DNA of 64,000 bases from Hydra vulgaris (GCF_038396675.1 NC_088934.1:2980001-3044000); one strand, 5' to 3'. Positions 52,001 through 62,829 are shown, numbered from the stretch's first letter. Numbers and translations: made by a program. Notes: a model not told the origin generated them from the sequence alone.

Positions 52001-52260
52001 AAAATTCATTAAATACACAATATTATTTATCAAACATATATTAACCATATTTATCAACTTCGTTTAGCAATACGTCTGTCTCTACCTTCTTTCGTTTCAC
52101 CCGCCATGCCTTAACATATCGTTCTCTTTGTTTTTTTAGCCTAGGTGTTCGTTGTTCAGCTGATTCATTTGCTCTAGTTCGAAATTTCCGTTCTGTTTCT
52201 CGAGCAAAACAAACTAATCGATCATTTTCAGTTTCCAGCTTTCTTTTTTATATTTATCTT
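49035..52260 (-). pseudogene. hAT transposase, TTF/DUF4371 (ZMYM1-like) type, broken
   Basis: On the minus strand from 52260: a basic N-terminal exon (KLETENDRLVCFARETERKF, VKAWRVKRKK), a likely small intron (52040-51812), MLSFLNAQKRQHELKVAGID (51796), GPNQPKKHSRLSKYYTE (about 51230), HRNAAEAMVHALSDSI-type TTF/DUF4371 sequence (51014), VEFLKLLNLLSQYDEVQNEK, the signature MGMSFDGASNMQGINKGVAT (50377), MSVDVSLEKLQVSRESADQS (49810), and a C-terminal PERVFSKLFKTRLANWLTSE dimerisation block (49230). Several frameshifts and stops separate the pieces, so it is inactive. A perfect 15-bp-arm palindrome at 51758-51795 lies at the start of the second coding segment. Confidence 0.75.
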
Positions 52261-52547
52261 TCTTCTTTATATTTCTACGTTGATAAGATATATTTTTTTT
52301 ACTTATTTACTTTAAAAACTTTAATTATTATTTTTAATTACTATTTATAAATAAAGTATTAAAACGTTACCTACTTTTTTACAGTATAAAATCTATCAAT
52401 TTCAGATCAATCACATTTTTTGTTATTCTTATTCATCATCGATTATATTTATTTACGCTAAACAAAGTTTGCTGCTTTTTGTTTGTTTAAATTTCTTAAC
52501 GATTTTCTTTATTTACGCTAAACTAAAGCGTAGAAAGTGGTAATGAT

Positions 52548-52611
52548 AGTGGTAATAATAAAAGAAATACGCTAAACTAAAGTTTAGCGTATTTCTTTTA
52601 TTATTACCACT
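52548..52611. repeat. Perfect palindrome, 31-bp arms, 2-base spacer
   Basis: AGTGGTAATAATAAAAGAAA then TACGCTAAACT, with an exact reverse complement. It lies inside the hAT element near its right end. Confidence 0.92.
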
Positions 52612-53329
52612 GACAAAGTATTTGTTTTGAGCGGACACCAAATAAACAAACAAACCGACGTGAAAGCAAGTTAAATAAATTATTGTAAAAAATGCCCTGA
52701 TAGAAACTTAAAGAACTAAAATAGTTTTTTTCTGTCTGAGGATTGGGGGCCCAGTTTCCTGAGCCAGATTAAGGGCCCAGTACAAGTCCTCGTACCCTCG
52801 TACTGGGCCACCACGTCCCTGCCATAAACCACAATTAGAAAACTTGGTGGTGGTTAATCGTCAATTAAGCTATGGTAACTAGCTAAATTGATGTTCAAGC
52901 ATATTAAATTTTAAACAATTTGTAAATAAGGAAATTTAAAATATAGTTCTTTTGTAGACACTTCTGTGCAAATTTTTTTTTTTTGTTGAAATCTTTTTAA
53001 TTGAAATTGTATCTTAAGAGATAATAAATTTTTGTTGCATGATTTGCATGGAGAAGGAGGGCCTTAAAAAGATTATTGCACGAGGACATTTTTATTCTTT
53101 CCTGAGTCAACTAATTTATTAAAATCATTGGTTGTAAATATCAAAGATATGCATTAAACAAAACAAAACAAAAACATTAAAAAAAAAAGCAATTTGAGAC
53201 CCGCTTTGCATGTTTAAGAGAAATCACTTGTAAATAAATACCTAAATCAGGCATTTTGACCAGTGGTGTGATAGTTAATGGTTAAGTTTTACATACAATT
53301 CTATTAAGAAATTGACAAGCAATTTATCT

Positions 53330-54290
53330 CAGCTGGACAAATCATTGCAAAGAATATTACCAATACAAATAATTCATTTTTAAAAATGGCCAAAAATAAT
53401 GCATTAACACAAGTCAAAGAACTGTTAGAGATGCACGAAAATACCTTGATAACAATTTTCAATAAACGATTTCAAAAATTAGCCGACTATACGTTATTAA
53501 AATAAGAAAATATCTCAACCTAGAGGTAAACGAAAAGAACAAAAAGAGTAAATCCCTAACCCTGCTGAAACCTAGAGGTAAACGAAACAAAATTATAGGT
53601 TTCCTGAGTTAAAAATATGAATTGAAACAAGCATTAGCCAATTATAAAATAAAATTTCAAGAGCAAGTTAAAAGAAAAAATTTTGAAAATCAAAAGAGTG
53701 AAGTAACGAGAAAAAAAAAAAACACTCTGCGAATAAAATCTTTTAATTAACGGAAAATTAATTTATGATAAGTCTATTATAGTTGAAGAACTAAACAACT
53801 ACTTTGTTAATATTGGTCCAAATATGACTACTAAAATTCTAATTAACTCCACTCTTTTCGATTCATATTTAAAAACTTATGATAAACTTATGGATGAAAC
53901 TAGTTTAAAACTTAGCGAGCTGAGAGCTGCATTTAGCAGTCTTAAAAGTAAAAAAAAGAAAGTTTTGATAAAATTAGTGTTGCTATTGTCAAATCAGTAT
54001 TTGATATTATTGAAACATATTTATTTCATGTTTTTGACCTTTCATTTAACATTAACATTAACATCATATTTTGCCGTTTAATAAATGTAACAGTTTCCAT
54101 AAATTTACAATTAAGTTAATGGCCGGAGCAAGAAGAAGACATTGATTTGCCTTATCGCCGGACTTAAGACAGGTATTGCTCCTGACAAACTAAAAATTGC
54201 TGGTATCACACCAATTTTTAAATCTGGAGATAAGTCAAATATTTCAGATTACAGGTCTATATCTAGACTACCTTATTTTGTTATTTTTTT
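53330..54290 (+). mobile_element. LINE fragment (ORF2 linker and start of RT)
   Basis: Reads a charged linker, INGKLIYDKSIIVEELNNYF then VNIGPNMTTKILINSTLFDS (53740-53870), LRAAFSSLKSKK and a frameshifted DKISVAIVKSVFDII, then TGIAPDKLKIAGITPIFKSG and SDYRSISRLPYF (54165-54280). A 120-base foreign piece interrupts the RT at 54046-54165. RT core motifs beyond this are deleted. Confidence 0.75.
54046..54165 (-). mobile_element. LINE 3'-end fragment inserted in another LINE
   Basis: On the minus strand the piece reads CTTCTTGCTCCGGCCATTAA and ends with a TGTTAA-type tandem (plus-strand ATTAACATTAACAT, 54047-54060). The first part matches the 3' UTR of the LINE at 12053-15345. It is a minimal 5'-truncated insertion splitting the RT frame. 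Confidence 0.6.
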
Positions 54291-54404
54291 TAGTTAATTT
54301 TTGTTTTAATTCTGATTTATGTTTTTATATATATTTTTATGTTGCGGTTATGTAGAGTTTTTTTTTATATACAGGAAAGAGAGAAAGCGACGGAGCAAAA
54401 AGAA

Positions 54405-54442
54405 AAAGAATGATTGTTGTAAAAATTTTACAACAATCATTC
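54405..54442. repeat. Short palindrome
   Basis: GAATGATTGTTGTAAAA and its exact complement with a one-base spacer. Confidence 0.88.
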
Positions 54443-54475
54443 ACAAGACAATGATAAAAATGGTTATCTTAATGC

Positions 54476-54665
54476 AGAGGCAGATCCAGCATTTTTTGAT
54501 CTTACCCCAAACGTGAGAGCAGCAAGTTGATAAAATATTTTTGAGCTATTCTTAACTAGAATAATATTCACCGCTAAATTTTAAGTTTCATAGTACAATA
54601 TCTCAGCGTTTAAAATATTATGACCATATAAAATTTGTAACCTCTTAAAATTGAAGGGGTTTATT
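54476..54665. mobile_element. Single-arm copy of the 17.6-kb foldback MITE
   Basis: AACGTGAGAGCAGCAAGTTG, then CTATTCTTAACTAGA, TTTTAAGTTTCATAGTA and ACCATATAAAATTTG occur in the same order as in 17735-17865. It sits in the gap between the two halves of the LINE at 53.3-55.1 kb. Confidence 0.75.
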
Positions 54666-54689
54666 TGTAAATAATGTAAATAATTCTAT

Positions 54690-55100
54690 GCAGACTAGTA
54701 CTAGCCATAAAAAAATAAAAAAATCTACAACAAACAAAAACATGCGTGCAGAATAGTGTTTGGAGCCTATAGAATGGCTCTTTGCAAATCACTTTTAGGT
54801 GTGCTCGCTGGTTTAAATGTGTCAATTTACAGCAAGTTTTATTGTTTATGCTTAAAACAAATGCGGAATTGTCCCTAAACCTTTCAAATTTTTTTCGATA
54901 AAATTAATCATTAGAGTTCAACAAATTTTTCAGACAACAACTTTGTTTTTCTTTGAATAGGAAGTTAATTTAAATATAATTTAAAATTAACATGCTGTTC
55001 AATGAAATATCGCGGACCTTATCTGTGAAAAGAAATTTCCCAGATAATGTTAACAAAACAAACTACACTAAAGCAACTTAAGAATGAATCAAAACAATTA
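54690..55100 (+). mobile_element. LINE C-terminal fragment
   Basis: QKHACRIVFGAYRMA, LLGVLAGLNVSIYSKFYCLC then LKQMRNCP, a RGPYL-K pair and NVNKTNYTK follow the order of the C-terminal domain in the LINE at 48250-48620. It is probably the same insertion as 53330-54290 with an internal deletion. Confidence 0.65.
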
Positions 55101-55319
55101 TTGACCCCTCCCCCTTGTACGCACTTGTATGTTTTTATCGACTCCCCAACCCTCCCTGCGCACATGGGCATATTTATTACAGAATCACCCCCTCCCTTCT
55201 TTCCCAACCTAAAGTTTTTTAAAAAAATTAAAAACGAAAAAACCTTTTTTGTTTTTAATTTTTTATTGATTTAATTTGACATTTTTCTGTTAAATAACAT
55301 AATATTGATTTTTAAACTC

Positions 55320-55720
55320 GGGAGATTCAATGCTTTTGTTAAAAAGAAGTTTAAGGAGAGATAGCGAACGAGAGATTAACCACATACGTTTTGCAGTTGA
55401 AGTCTTTAAAATCAATATAAATAAGCGAACACATTTTAAGTTAATTTTTCCAAAACACTTCAAAAAAGTAAATATAATAAAGATGGCTCATTTCTGTCAG
55501 AACCATCATTAAAGAGCTATTAACCTGTAAATAAAGTATTTGAAGAAGAACTACTTGTCAGTAAAGCTTTTATTTTTCTGCTATATTGGGAGAAAGAAAT
55601 TCAGAATTTATTACGTAAACTAAAATCTTCAGATGTAAAAAAGTTTAAAAAGGAAGCTGCAAATACGCTAATTGTTATATTAGAGAAAATCATTCGAAAA
55701 AGCCTATTACATATAATTGC
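55320..55720 (+). other. Possible degraded coding relic, family unknown
   Basis: A 60-residue open frame (LLLKRSLRRDSEREINHIRF ...) continues in broken frames to about 55720. It lies just outside the 5.4-kb element. No family was recognised. Confidence 0.25.
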
Positions 55721-56253
55721 GTGGTAAGAAATCTCAAGATTCCAAAAAGGTGACGTATTTTAGTTGCAAAAGCACTAGACTAGACCCAGCCAACATTGAC
55801 GAAAGGGTACCGTATGGTTTTTGACTGGGCTTACGGGAACACGATTTTGATGGGTAAGTGTTTTGGTTTCCGGACGGGTCCCATATGGTAAAAAAATCAA
55901 GCAAATATGCTTGGTTGGGTTTTATCTGGTTTTTATCAGGGCCGAAGTATCTGGGGATTTGAAGGGTTTCCCATAAGGTTCCCAAAAGGTGTCATCTGAT
56001 AATTCAAAAATCATTACAAAACTTACTTGATGCTTGCCATTTATAATTCGTATTGTGCGTGAAAAAAATTTAACTTTTATGCATTATATTTTTTGTAAAC
56101 ATTATATTTACATTTTAATAATTAAGAAATTGTTTTTCCGGTGTATTTTTTTACTGTGAAACTCCATTAAAAAGAAATCGTTTTAGAATTTCATTTATTT
56201 ATTGCCATTATAAAAGAGTTTTTTTTATAAATTTACAAAGTTTAACATATTCA

Positions 56254-57520
56254 CAGTGTCAAAAGTTTTCATCCACCTGTCCTGTTCATTTTTTAGACGC
56301 GATAACTTTTTATTGAACAAAGATAAAAGCAAAATTTCAACTAAATCATATTAGTTAACAATTCAAGAAGTATTGTAACGAAAGATTTTACAAAATAAAG
56401 AATAGAAAATTAAATATCGCATTTTAAACTACACAATGCCTGTTTTTTGCGCCAAAAAAGTTTTCATCCACCCTGCACTCCAACCTCAATTTGTTATGTA
56501 ATCAGTATTAAAGTAACGTTTTTTAAATATAAATTAGATTTAGTAAGATTTTTGTATTATTTTTTCTTTATAAGAATCTTTTATATTTTTAATTTTTGTT
56601 AGAATAATTATTAAAAATGAGAGTTGCAGAGGAAATTCGATCCCTAATTGTTAGACTATGGAAGGAGGGAAAATCGCAGGGAAATATAGGAGAAATAGTA
56701 AAGAAACCACGTTCAACTGTGCAGTCCATTATCAAGAAATACCAAACCACCAAAAATAATGCTGATAAGCCACGTACAGGACGTCCAAATAAGGTTCAAG
56801 TATTGCATCGACGAGCTATTCTGAAAAGAGCCATCCAGAATCCTAAAATAAGTGCTCCAAAACTTACTAGAATGCTGCAAAATCATTACAATTTAAAAGT
56901 GGATCCTGAAACTATTAGAATAACTTTAAGAAGAGCTGGATACAATGGTAGAGTACCATTGAAAAAGCCCTACATCAGCAAAAAAAACAAAGCCAAACGA
57001 CTACACTTTGTAAAGCCTTATATTAATGAACCACAAACATTCTGGGAATCTGTCCTTTTCACCAATGAGTCAAAATTTAATGTGTTTTCATCAGATGGAA
57101 GAGTTAAAGTTTGGAGAAAACCAAATGAAGCATTTAAAAAACAAAACTTGTGTCCAACAGTGAAGCATGGTGGAGGAAGTGTTTTAGTGTGGTGGTGTAT
57201 GAGTGCTTCAGGTGTAGGAAACTTGGTTTTCATTGATGGAAATATGGATCAAAATGTGTATTTAAACATTCTAAAAAATAATCTGGAAGAAAGTGCCTAC
57301 AAGTTGGGGCTTACTAATTCATTTATTTTTCAGCAAGATAACGATCCAAAACATACAGCCAAACGTGTCAAGTAATGGCTTATATTTAAAATAGCTAAGC
57401 AACTTCATACATCCCCACAATCTCCAGATTTAAATCCTATCGAACATAAAATAGCTAAAGCATTTGTTAAGTATATTAAGGGACACAATGGTGATAACTG
57501 ATGGGCATTTCCATTCCAGT
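56254..57520 (+). mobile_element. Tc1-like transposon, right end missing
   Basis: The left terminus CAGTGTCAAAAGTTTTCATC then CACCTGTCC (56254) has an internal direct repeat AAAAGTTTTCATCCACC at about 56455, i.e. the IR/DR organisation of many Tc1 elements. The transposase follows at 56617. No matching right terminus was found before 58000. Inserted in the 5.4-kb element. Confidence 0.8.
56617..57375 (+). pseudogene. Tc1-like transposase, premature stop
   Basis: MRVAEEIRSLIVRLWKEGKS, a paired-like HTH (QGNIGEIVKKPRSTVQSIIK), RTGRPNKV GRPR-type hook, a second HTH (KISAPKLTRMLQNHYNLKVD), then the catalytic domain. The usual FTDESKF is FTNESKF, so the first catalytic Asp is Asn. QQDNDPKHTA (second Asp) is intact. 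A TAA follows KRVK at 57373-57375. The remaining codons, including the SPDLNPIEH block with the catalytic Glu, are still readable to about 57510. At 252 codons before the stop it is the best-preserved transposase of the window. Confidence 0.9.
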
Positions 57521-58429
57521 GAGTCAAAAAAAGTAAAATTTAAAAACAATTATTTTTTAAATTTGGAAAATGGAATTCAAAATAAGATACTTTTGATATT
57601 TTGATTATCCAAAAGAAAAATTAAATTAGAAAAGTTTTTCTTCATTTTTTAATTATTCAGATTTCATGTAATAAGAATTTCTTCATGGCTCAGATTTTTT
57701 AATTCTTAAAGATAATGATGTCTTTTAATATTTCATTATCATAAATTGCAACTAAGTATCTTGGAAGTATCTTAAATTTTATGCCAAAGTGAACGGCATT
57801 TTGAATTTCCGTGCGTGATTTAGAAGATCCAATTATTTGAAAAAAGAAGTGTTAAAAAGTTTAGATGAAACTGATTTTTTTTACTTTGCATATTTTTAGG
57901 TTACTGAATTGAATGGTAAAAGTATTTTTTTTTTCTTCTATGACATTTTAGCATTGTGCATCAAGCACATCATCACCCAGGGACAAATATTCATCCGTGC
58001 GTGATAATTAGTTTGAATTGCATATTTGTTGATTAATTAGTTAGAGTATAGTTTAGTTAAATTGAAAATAGTTGCTTAAAAGAATTTAAAATTAAAATGA
58101 ACAAAATTAAGCATTCAATAGTTTAGAAAAAATTTAGAAAGAAACATCCGGCGAAAAATTTAGAAAAAAACATCCGAAGAAATATAGGATTGCTGAAACT
58201 AATTGAATGAAATATAGAAGAGCTAACATGAGCGTCAAGGAAAGGGATGAAGTAAGTCGAAAAGATTGCAAGAGAAATATCATCTCATTTATTCATTTCG
58301 ATTATCTCGATTATAAATGAGTGTATTACCGCAAACCAAAGTGAGATTGATGAGACGCTTCTCTTCGATAAATTTAATTAAGTCAACGGTATTCGTCACC
58401 ACCATTTTTTTCTTTTCAATATTGATGGT

Positions 58430-58820
58430 GTTTTTATGGCAATTTGTAACCAATCAGAAATGGTAAAAGTTGTTAAGAAACCATCATCTTCTTTATTGGT
58501 AGAGGCTATATGCATTATTGGTAAATGCTTTATCATCTACATCTGAAAGATACAAATTTAATACTATTTCCCCAGGTATATTTGTCTTTGTAGAACTGCG
58601 TTCTGCTAGTAGAGCAAAGACGTACTTTGCCGAAGTATTAGAAATAGTAGATAATATAACACATATTAAATTTCTAAAAGAACAAACAGAACTCATTTTT
58701 ATATACCCGTCTGTAGACGACTTCTTTTGGCATGTCTGGTATAAGTTAAAACCGTTAGTATTGCAACCACACTTTGATAACCGTGAACACATTATTATCA
58801 AGCCGATGTGTTATTATTAA
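58430..58820 (+). other. ORF of unknown function inside the 5.4-kb element
   Basis: The frame 58518-58820 encodes 100 residues (ISPGIFVFVELRSASRAKTY, EVLEIVDNITHIKFLKEQTE, FIYPSVDDFFW). The alternation of beta strands and a central FVFVEL...FAEVLEI pattern resembles the small SH3/Tudor-like modules seen in other repeat-encoded proteins; this is only a suggestion. The ORF ends at TAA. Start not defined. Confidence 0.35.
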
Positions 58821-59639
58821 ACTTATTGTTAAAAATTTGATATTATAATTTTCTTATCTTTAATATAATACTTTAACTATATAATACATTATTTATCTTT
58901 AATATAATACAATAAGATATTGTTTTTAAATTTAATGTGTATTTTATATGATTAGTATTGATATATATATTATTATGATAGTCAAATTGATTTATTTTCA
59001 AAAATACAATCCAAAAGTTACTAATGCTTGCATGTTCCATTTGTTACCTTTTTTTTTGTCTGTGCATGATTTTGGTTTAAACTACTATTGTTGAGCAAAG
59101 GTACATCGTAGAATGCTGTAACTTTGTAATAATTTTTAAGAATGCTTGTATAATTACCTATTAAAAACAAAACACCCGTCACTGATACATTTTTAGAAAA
59201 AATAGGATTCATTATTATTTTTTTTTGTTTTGCTTTTTTCTGTTATGTGACTCCTTTAAACAATCAATTTATTCTATAATGAAATTATTAATGCAACAGA
59301 TGTAATGTTCTGTGAGTAATTTTTTGGAAATGTCCTGATGTGAGCATTGTGTTCAGAAAGGAGAATGGTGTGGCAAGATAATACTCCCATGTATTTCATC
59401 AATTTTCAGGACTGGTTTAGATTTTTGTCATCAAAAGCATTCTCAACAATGTAGGTGGTGTGTTAAATTGAATTAAATGTGTGTTTATGTGTGTATTTAA
59501 CTGAATTATATTTTGACATTATGACGAAGTTTCCTTTATACTAGGCATCTAGTATACTTAGGGGTAATTCAAAAGACTTGCATCTAGTATGCTTAGGGTT
59601 AATGCAAAGACTAATCAACTTATGGTTTAATGGCACAAA

Positions 59640-60248
59640 TGTTGTAAATTATCTCAAATTACAGTCAATACTTCATCTCCCCGATTGTTCCACATACCTC
59701 AATACATTCCAAGAGATTTTTCCAGAAAACTAATTTTGTTTTTATTAGATATTAAAAAATGAAAAGCATTTGAACTTAGACTTTTTTTAATACACACTGG
59801 GTCAGTTGTTTTAAAGGGGTTGATTGAGCTAATAATCTATTCAAACTTTTTAGATCTTTTAGTCACAGTTCTAATTTTATTGTGTCTTATTTTGTTGAAA
59901 AAATATGTTGATTTTGCTTTTCAGTTACTCACTTATTTTATGAAGTCATTTGGTGAGCTTTATAGTAAAGATCAACTAGTTTACAATGTCCATTCTTTTA
60001 TACATATAGGAGATGATGTAGTTACATTTAAAGTACTTGATAGATGTCCCTCATTCAAATATAAAACTTTTTTTGTTCAATTAAAAAGCTTGTTCAAAGA
60101 CTGCATGGTTGCTTATATAAACACATACAAGAAAATAACCATTGCATTGAGAGACTGTTTACAATTTAAAAATTATCAAGGTTTAGAGTGTTTTGTTTTA
60201 TCTAATGAAGGTGATAATTGTTTTGAAATTACAAAAAAAATGGTTTAG
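59640..60248 (+). pseudogene. Transposase-like protein relic of a DUF4218-like family
   Basis: After a broken start (IPREFSRK-type; ELRLFLIHTGSVVLKG at about 59770-59820) the open frame 59820-60248 reads LLTYFMKSFGELYSKDQLVY then NVHSFIHIGDDVVTFKVLDR (normally NxHxLxHLxxDV..GxLDxFSAF), and ends LECFVLSNEGDNCFEITKKM. This is the C-terminal domain of a transposase-like family common in arthropod and cnidarian genomes, comparable in layout to DUF4218 of CACTA transposases. N-terminal catalytic parts not seen. Confidence 0.5.
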
Positions 60249-60459
60249 TTTAAAATGTTTTAAAAGGGAAAGAAGACAAATCCTGCTCGGATCTATTAAC
60301 CATGACACTGTATATAAGGTTTCAAATAAGTCTTAATTGATGAAACCTCAATTTAAAATGAAAAGGTTTTCTTAGTGATTTTTTGCTAATTTATTATTGC
60401 TCTGTTCTTTTAAGAATATTGAGCTCATTTTTTTTAAGAATGCATGTAAAACTATTAGT

Positions 60460-60492
60460 ATAAATATATAAATATATATATATATATATATT
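60460..60492. repeat. Short (TA)n
   Basis: ATAAATATATAAATATATAT-type tract. Confidence 0.8.
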
Positions 60493-60740
60493 TGATATAA
60501 AATTTTATTATTTATGAATCACAAGCTTATGCTTATTTATTACAAGTACATTTTAAAACGTTGAAATAAATGTCGATTATATAATTAAAGGTTATATTTT
60601 TCTACCTTCCATGGTGAAAATTATATTTTTTATCTGAAGAGAGTTGGGGAGAAATCATAGGAGTTTTATAACATATTAAAGTTAATGTATCTGTTATCTA
60701 TAAAATTTCAGACTAACAATTAAATTTAATTTTTTTACAG

Positions 60741-60919
60741 CTTATATTGGAAAGAAATTTTGTGTAAAGAAAGAGGTTTCCAAAGAAGTCGCTTTAACAA
60801 CAATAGAAAAGCTTCCAATTCGCAAGATAACCATGAAAGCGTTCGATACACGATTAAAGAATCGTTTAAAAGTTTGTTTAATTTCGACATTGAAATTCTA
60901 TCTATTTTGTTTGAAATAA
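60741..60919 (+). other. Candidate terminal exon in the 5.4-kb element
   Basis: A strong acceptor (AATTTTTTTACAG|CT) opens a frame of 58 codons (AYIGKKFCVKKEVSKEVALT then TIEKLPIRKITMKAFDTRLK and NRLKVCLISTLKFYLFCLK) ending TAA. Lysine-rich, no family recognised. The position near the right terminus suggests the last exon of an element-encoded gene. Confidence 0.35.
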
Positions 60920-61169
60920 ACCAATCAAGTTATATAAATTTGCTTTTTCTGTAAATTTTAAACATTTTAAACGAAGTTTTGCAAGATTTGCAATGGATAA
61001 ACCGCGTTGGACCCATACGGGATACCCGGCGGGCGTACTTATATGGGCCCCAGAGAAAAACTGCGGCCAAGATCCGGCAGGATACCGCTGGTCTCCCCAT
61101 TTGGGACCCAGTTGACGACCCGTATGGGTCTATACGGTACCCGTATGTCAATGTTGGCTGGAATACTTT

Positions 61170-62230
61170 TAACTTAAAAATAAGTCATGAAAGTTAATGA
61201 CTCAAAACACACATGTTGAAAGTTTTTCATGTTTTACGTTTTTTAAATTTGCCGTGGTTGCAAACTTGTTAGCGTTTGCACTAACACCGCCTGGAGATAA
61301 CACGTGTATGCTTAAACTCTCTAATAAATAAAAGCATAAATTAAATAAAGAATATTAAAAAAATATATATTTTTTTTTTATAAGTAAGTGTTAAGTCAAT
61401 ATGAGTTTTTTCTTTCTCCAATTTATTCATAAGGGATCGCCCGTACGCGTACGTAGATACTCATAATTATTACAATATATAGTTAACAAGTACGGGAGAA
61501 TAGGGTAGTTTTTTTAAAATAATATAGGGGAAAAGGTTGATTTTTAAGAAAAGAGTCAATGAAATACTTGTGCTTTTGAGTTGAGTCAGTAAAACCTTTT
61601 GTTTCGAACCTGTATAACCCCGAGACATGAAATTTTAAAAATTAGTTGAATGTTATTATTATTTGATCGATTTTAGATTTTTAGTTTAATCAACTAATTA
61701 ATTCTTAATATGAATAAAAAAGTTTTTTATTAAATTTATTAATCAAAAAATAAATATATTCAAACTTAATGGTTAAACATGGTTCGCAAAAAAAAAAAAA
61801 AAATTGGACATCAATACCACACAGAATGACTTGCTAAGAGGTTGTCCATACGTCACGCTCTAAGGGGAAGGGGAGTTAGTGGTTTTGTGGCTACTTAAAC
61901 AAAACTTGCTACTTAAGTGTTACGATTTTTTGACGAGGAGAAGGGGGGGGGGAGGGAATGCCACGACAACATGCTAAAGATGAAAAACCTATTATAGAAA
62001 AATTCAAAATTTTTTGTTTTACAATGATTGATTCAATAAAGATGTCGTTATAAGACATATTTGTTTCTTTGAAAAAAATAACAGACGACTTTAATTTACC
62101 GGCTGGCAATCTTTTTCTATTTTTAACAATAGAAGTTTTAGAATCTATTCTATTATAAGGCAAATATCTTAAAATAAATGAAGAGCAATTTATAAATGAA
62201 ATAAACTGCTTTAAGCACCAAATGATTAAA
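61170..62230. other. Non-coding, no supported gene
   Basis: AT-rich with a G-run at 61944-61955. A 61980-62220 plus-strand frame (KITDDFNLPAGNLFLFLTIE) and an overlapping minus-strand frame exist; neither could be assigned. Confidence 0.35.
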
Positions 62231-62235
62231 CTATT

Positions 62236-62827
62236 GTGGGGGAGAAGTGGCACACGTAAATTTTTTTCAGGGTAATTGCAATATCTTTTTTATTTGATAT
62301 ATAAACTGAACCAAACAAATTTTTACAAATAAACTTTCTTTTTAGACACCGATTCAATCCCCTTAGGTTTCCAGCAAACTATAACTAAATAAACAAATTT
62401 TTGCTTTTTAAGAAACCGTTCCATAGGGGTAAAGTGGGGCTAGTGTGAGTAGAAGTGGGACGAATAATTTTAAAACAACATTTTAACACAAATTATTAAA
62501 TAGAAACTGATAAAAGCATAAAATCATCAAATCGACATAACAATGTTCAAGAGCTTTCACCAATCGAAATAACCAAATGGCAATGGGGATGATGCGGGCA
62601 TAAATACTTCTTTTTTTTAACCCACTTCACCCCAATGTAAACACTTTTTTAAGGTAAATTTCAAAACTAGGGTTTCTAGCACACCCAGGGAAACAATGCA
62701 ATTTTTGCTTAATAGAGGGGAAGAAATTTAATTGTTTACATTAAAAAGCAGTATTTAGGCACCACTCCTAATTAGAAATTTCAGGTTATCCCACTTCTCC
62801 CGCGTCCCACTTCTCTCTACTCTTCCC
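62236..62827. mobile_element. Possible MITE with GAGAAGTGGGAC-type termini
   Basis: GGGGGAGAAGTGGCACACG (62237) and, inverted, GGGAAGAGTAGAGAGAAGTG then GGACGCGGGAGAAGTGGGAT (62827 inwards) bracket about 590 bases. Related pieces lie inside (AGTGGGGCTAGTGTGAGTAG then AAGTGGGACG at 62432; CCCACTTCACCCC at 62622). Confidence 0.45.
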
Positions 62828-62829
62828 TA

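Larger units (their letters stand above)
46980..52821 (-). mobile_element. hAT element with 8-bp target-site duplication, interrupted by a LINE
   Basis: Inverted termini CAGAGACGTGGTGGCACC (left, 46980) and CAGGGACGTGGTGGCCCA (right, reading inwards from 52821) are flanked by the identical 8-mer CCATAAAC at 46972-46979 and 52822-52829. Eight-base duplications and CAG-starting termini are hallmarks of hAT transposons. The transposase lies on the minus strand (52260-49035). Excluding the nested LINE of about 1.9 kb, the element is about 3.9 kb. Confidence 0.88.
55786..61161 (+). mobile_element. 5.4-kb TIR element with CCAGCCAACATTGAC ends
   Basis: The left terminus CCAGCCAACATTGACG (55786) and the right terminus, read inwards from 61161, CCAGCCAACATTGACATACG are inverted repeats. 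Both are followed by arrays of GGGTACCGTATGG, GGGTCCCATATGG and CCCATACGGG-type subterminal repeats (55800-55980; 60990-61140), GC-rich against an AT-rich background. Between them lie pieces of a transposase-like family (59640-60248), an unassigned ORF (58430-58820), a terminal exon-like ORF (60741-60919) and a Tc1 insertion. The architecture recalls EnSpm/CACTA-like elements; superfamily not certain and no target-site duplication recognised. Confidence 0.6.

Noticed and set aside
55019..55274. Pro-rich and Gly-rich frames on opposite strands
   Set aside because: Produced by a local C-run/T-run pyrimidine tract downstream of a LINE end.
61909..62253. 114-residue minus-strand frame
   Set aside because: The opposite strand reads more like a decayed coding relic, and neither matches a family; composition is that of AT-rich non-coding DNA.
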